Positions 6,285 to 7,132 of a DNA stretch of 7,132 nt are shown here, piece by piece. The notes under the pieces were generated by a model that saw nothing but the letters and a program-made list of their open reading frames with translations, was not told the origin of the DNA and ran no database searches. A program made the translations under genes and the position numbers. The stretch is taken from NCBI GenBank assembly GCA_900549945.1, contig URQJ01000095.1, forward strand, positions 1 through 7,132. Reading direction: 5' to 3'. Within the stretch, counting starts at the first letter, position 1; the number at the start of each line of letters is the position of its first letter. Origin of the DNA: an uncultured Oscillospiraceae bacterium. Lineage in GTDB: Bacteria; Bacillota; Clostridia; Oscillospirales; Acutalibacteraceae.

Positions 6285-6306
6285 AATTTGTATAACTGCT
6301 CGGTTC

Positions 6307-6335
6307 AGTATAGCATAAAAGCCGGGCGGTTGCAA
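6307..6335 (-). promoter_or_regulatory. Promoter of ychF with extended -10
   Basis: On the minus strand TTGCAA (6335-6330) and TATACT (6312-6307) are separated by 17 bases, and TGC directly precedes the -10 as an extended -10 element. Transcription should start near 6300, giving a leader of about 37 bases. The promoter lies in the 101-base gap 6264-6364. Confidence 0.83.
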
Positions 6336-6364
6336 GGCGCGCGGGGCGGAAACGGGCGGCGAAT

Positions 6365-7132
6365 TTAATTTTCCGCCGCGAGCCGGCGGCCCATCAGCAC
6401 GCCCATGCCGGAGGCCATCATCAGGCCGCGCGTCCAGCCGCTCGAATCGCCGAGGCAGTGCAGGTTCCGCACGCTCGTGCTGAGGTCTGCGTCCATCTTG
6501 ACGCGGTTGCTGTAGAATTTCAGCTCCGGCGAATAGAGCAGCGTCTCCACGGCCGCGAAGCCCGGCACAACGTGATCGACCGCCTGCATGAAATGCAGGA
6601 TATTCACCATCGCGCGGTACGGCATCGCCGAGGTGATGTCGCCCGCGACGGCGTCGAGCAGCGTGGGCTTTAGGTTAGAGCGGGAGAGCTCCTCCTGCCA
6701 CGTGCGCTTGCCGTCGAGAATATCGCCGTAGCGCTGGACGAGGATGTGCCCCGCGCCGAGCATGTTCGTCAGCTCGCCGACCTTCTGCGCGTATTCGATC
6801 GGCTGGTTGAAAGGCTCGGTGAAGTGGTGCGAGCAGAGGATCGCGAGGTTCGTGTTCTGCGATTTCACGTCCTTATAGGAGTGGCCGTTGACGACCGCGA
6901 GGTCGTTGTCGTAGTTTTCCTGGCTGACAAAGCCGCCGGGGTTCTGGCAGAAGGTGCGCACCTTGTTCTTGAACGGCTTCGGGTAGCCGATCAGCTTCGA
7001 TTCGTAGAGCACGTTGTTGACGGTTTCCATCACCTCGTTGCGCACCTCGACGCGCACGCCGATGTCGACAGTGCCGGGCGCGTGGGCGATGCCGTGGCGC
7101 GCGCAGAGCTTGTCGAACCAGTCCGCGCCGCG
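6365..7132 (-). CDS. COG2509-type FAD-dependent dehydrogenase, C-terminal part (5' end outside window)
   Basis: The frame is open from the right edge to TAA at 6367-6365, giving the last 255 residues; the N-terminal dinucleotide-binding domain would lie beyond 7132. The GTG at 7057 is internal because the family pattern continues upstream of it (GADWFDKLC, then VDIGVRVEVR at about residues 22-31). Also visible are CQNPGGFV near 62-69, a long central substrate-domain stretch, and the C-terminal FAD-contact motif GDSSGWTRGLMMASGMGVLM at about 228-247, whose GD-x-SG-xx-RG form is typical of these flavoproteins. The family is an uncharacterised group of soluble NAD(P)/FAD-dependent oxidoreductases common in anaerobic Firmicutes; substrate is unknown. 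No good intrinsic terminator is seen between its stop and the ychF promoter, so some read-through into ychF is possible. Confidence 0.88.
   Translation of the reverse strand, partial: RGADWFDKLCARHGIAHAPGTVDIGVRVEVRNEVMETVNNVLYESKLIGYPKPFKNKVRTFCQNPGGFVSQENYDNDLAVVNGHSYKDVKSQNTNLAILCSHHFTEPFNQPIEYAQKVGELTNMLGAGHILVQRYGDILDGKRTWQEELSRSNLKPTLLDAVAGDITSAMPYRAMVNILHFMQAVDHVVPGFAAVETLLYSPELKFYSNRVKMDADLSTSVRNLHCLGDSSGWTRGLMMASGMGVLMGRRLAAEN

Noticed and set aside
6355..6377. Terminator after the COG2509-type gene
   Set aside because: GGCGG and CCGCC can form only a 5-bp stem across the stop codon and no T run follows on the minus strand.
1..7132. Defence island, toxin-antitoxin pair, prophage, transposon or CRISPR
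   Set aside because: No repeats with spacers, transposase, integrase, toxin or phage motifs are seen on either strand; the window is an ordinary metabolic and housekeeping region.

Overview
The window looks like chromosome of a GC-rich anaerobic Firmicute, most likely of the Oscillospiraceae/Ruminococcaceae type. Reasons: most genes have strongly G/C-ending codons, Shine-Dalgarno sites are clear, promoters are sigmaA-like with 17-nt spacers, and the gene set fits (an indolepyruvate:ferredoxin oxidoreductase-type subunit, an AzgA-type purine permease, YchF, a COG2509-type flavoprotein). The genus is inference; no rRNA or other phylogenetic marker is present beyond ychF.

Layout. The left two thirds read on the plus strand: the 3' end of an iorB-like gene (1-282), a nucleoside phosphorylase-family gene with clearly lower GC (306-1130), a cytoplasmic GH13 alpha-glucan hydrolase (1203-2507), a weak terminator, a well-defined promoter and leader, an NCS2/AzgA-family purine permease (2757-4214) with a strong intrinsic terminator, then a separately promoted AIM24/TIGR00266-family gene (4383-5069). 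The right third reads on the minus strand: ychF (6263-5169) with its own extended -10 promoter, and upstream of it the 3' part of a COG2509-type FAD-dependent dehydrogenase that runs off the right edge (7132-6365). The two halves converge at 5070-5168, where a hairpin can serve as terminator for both strands.

How the genes relate. Most are independent housekeeping or salvage units, not a dedicated system. The phosphorylase and the permease could both serve nucleobase salvage, but GH13 and a terminator separate them. iorB would belong to aromatic amino acid/2-oxoacid fermentation, and GH13 to intracellular maltodextrin use.

I found no mobile element, CRISPR array, tRNA, rRNA, defence system or obviously novel multigene system. 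The most interesting non-coding signal is the 5' leader of the purine permease: a perfect 10-bp inverted repeat starting a few bases after the predicted transcription start, followed by a T6 run and then the Shine-Dalgarno sequence. It could be an operator or an RNA switch. No gene-free stretch exceeds 300 bases; the longest (2508-2756) is described below.
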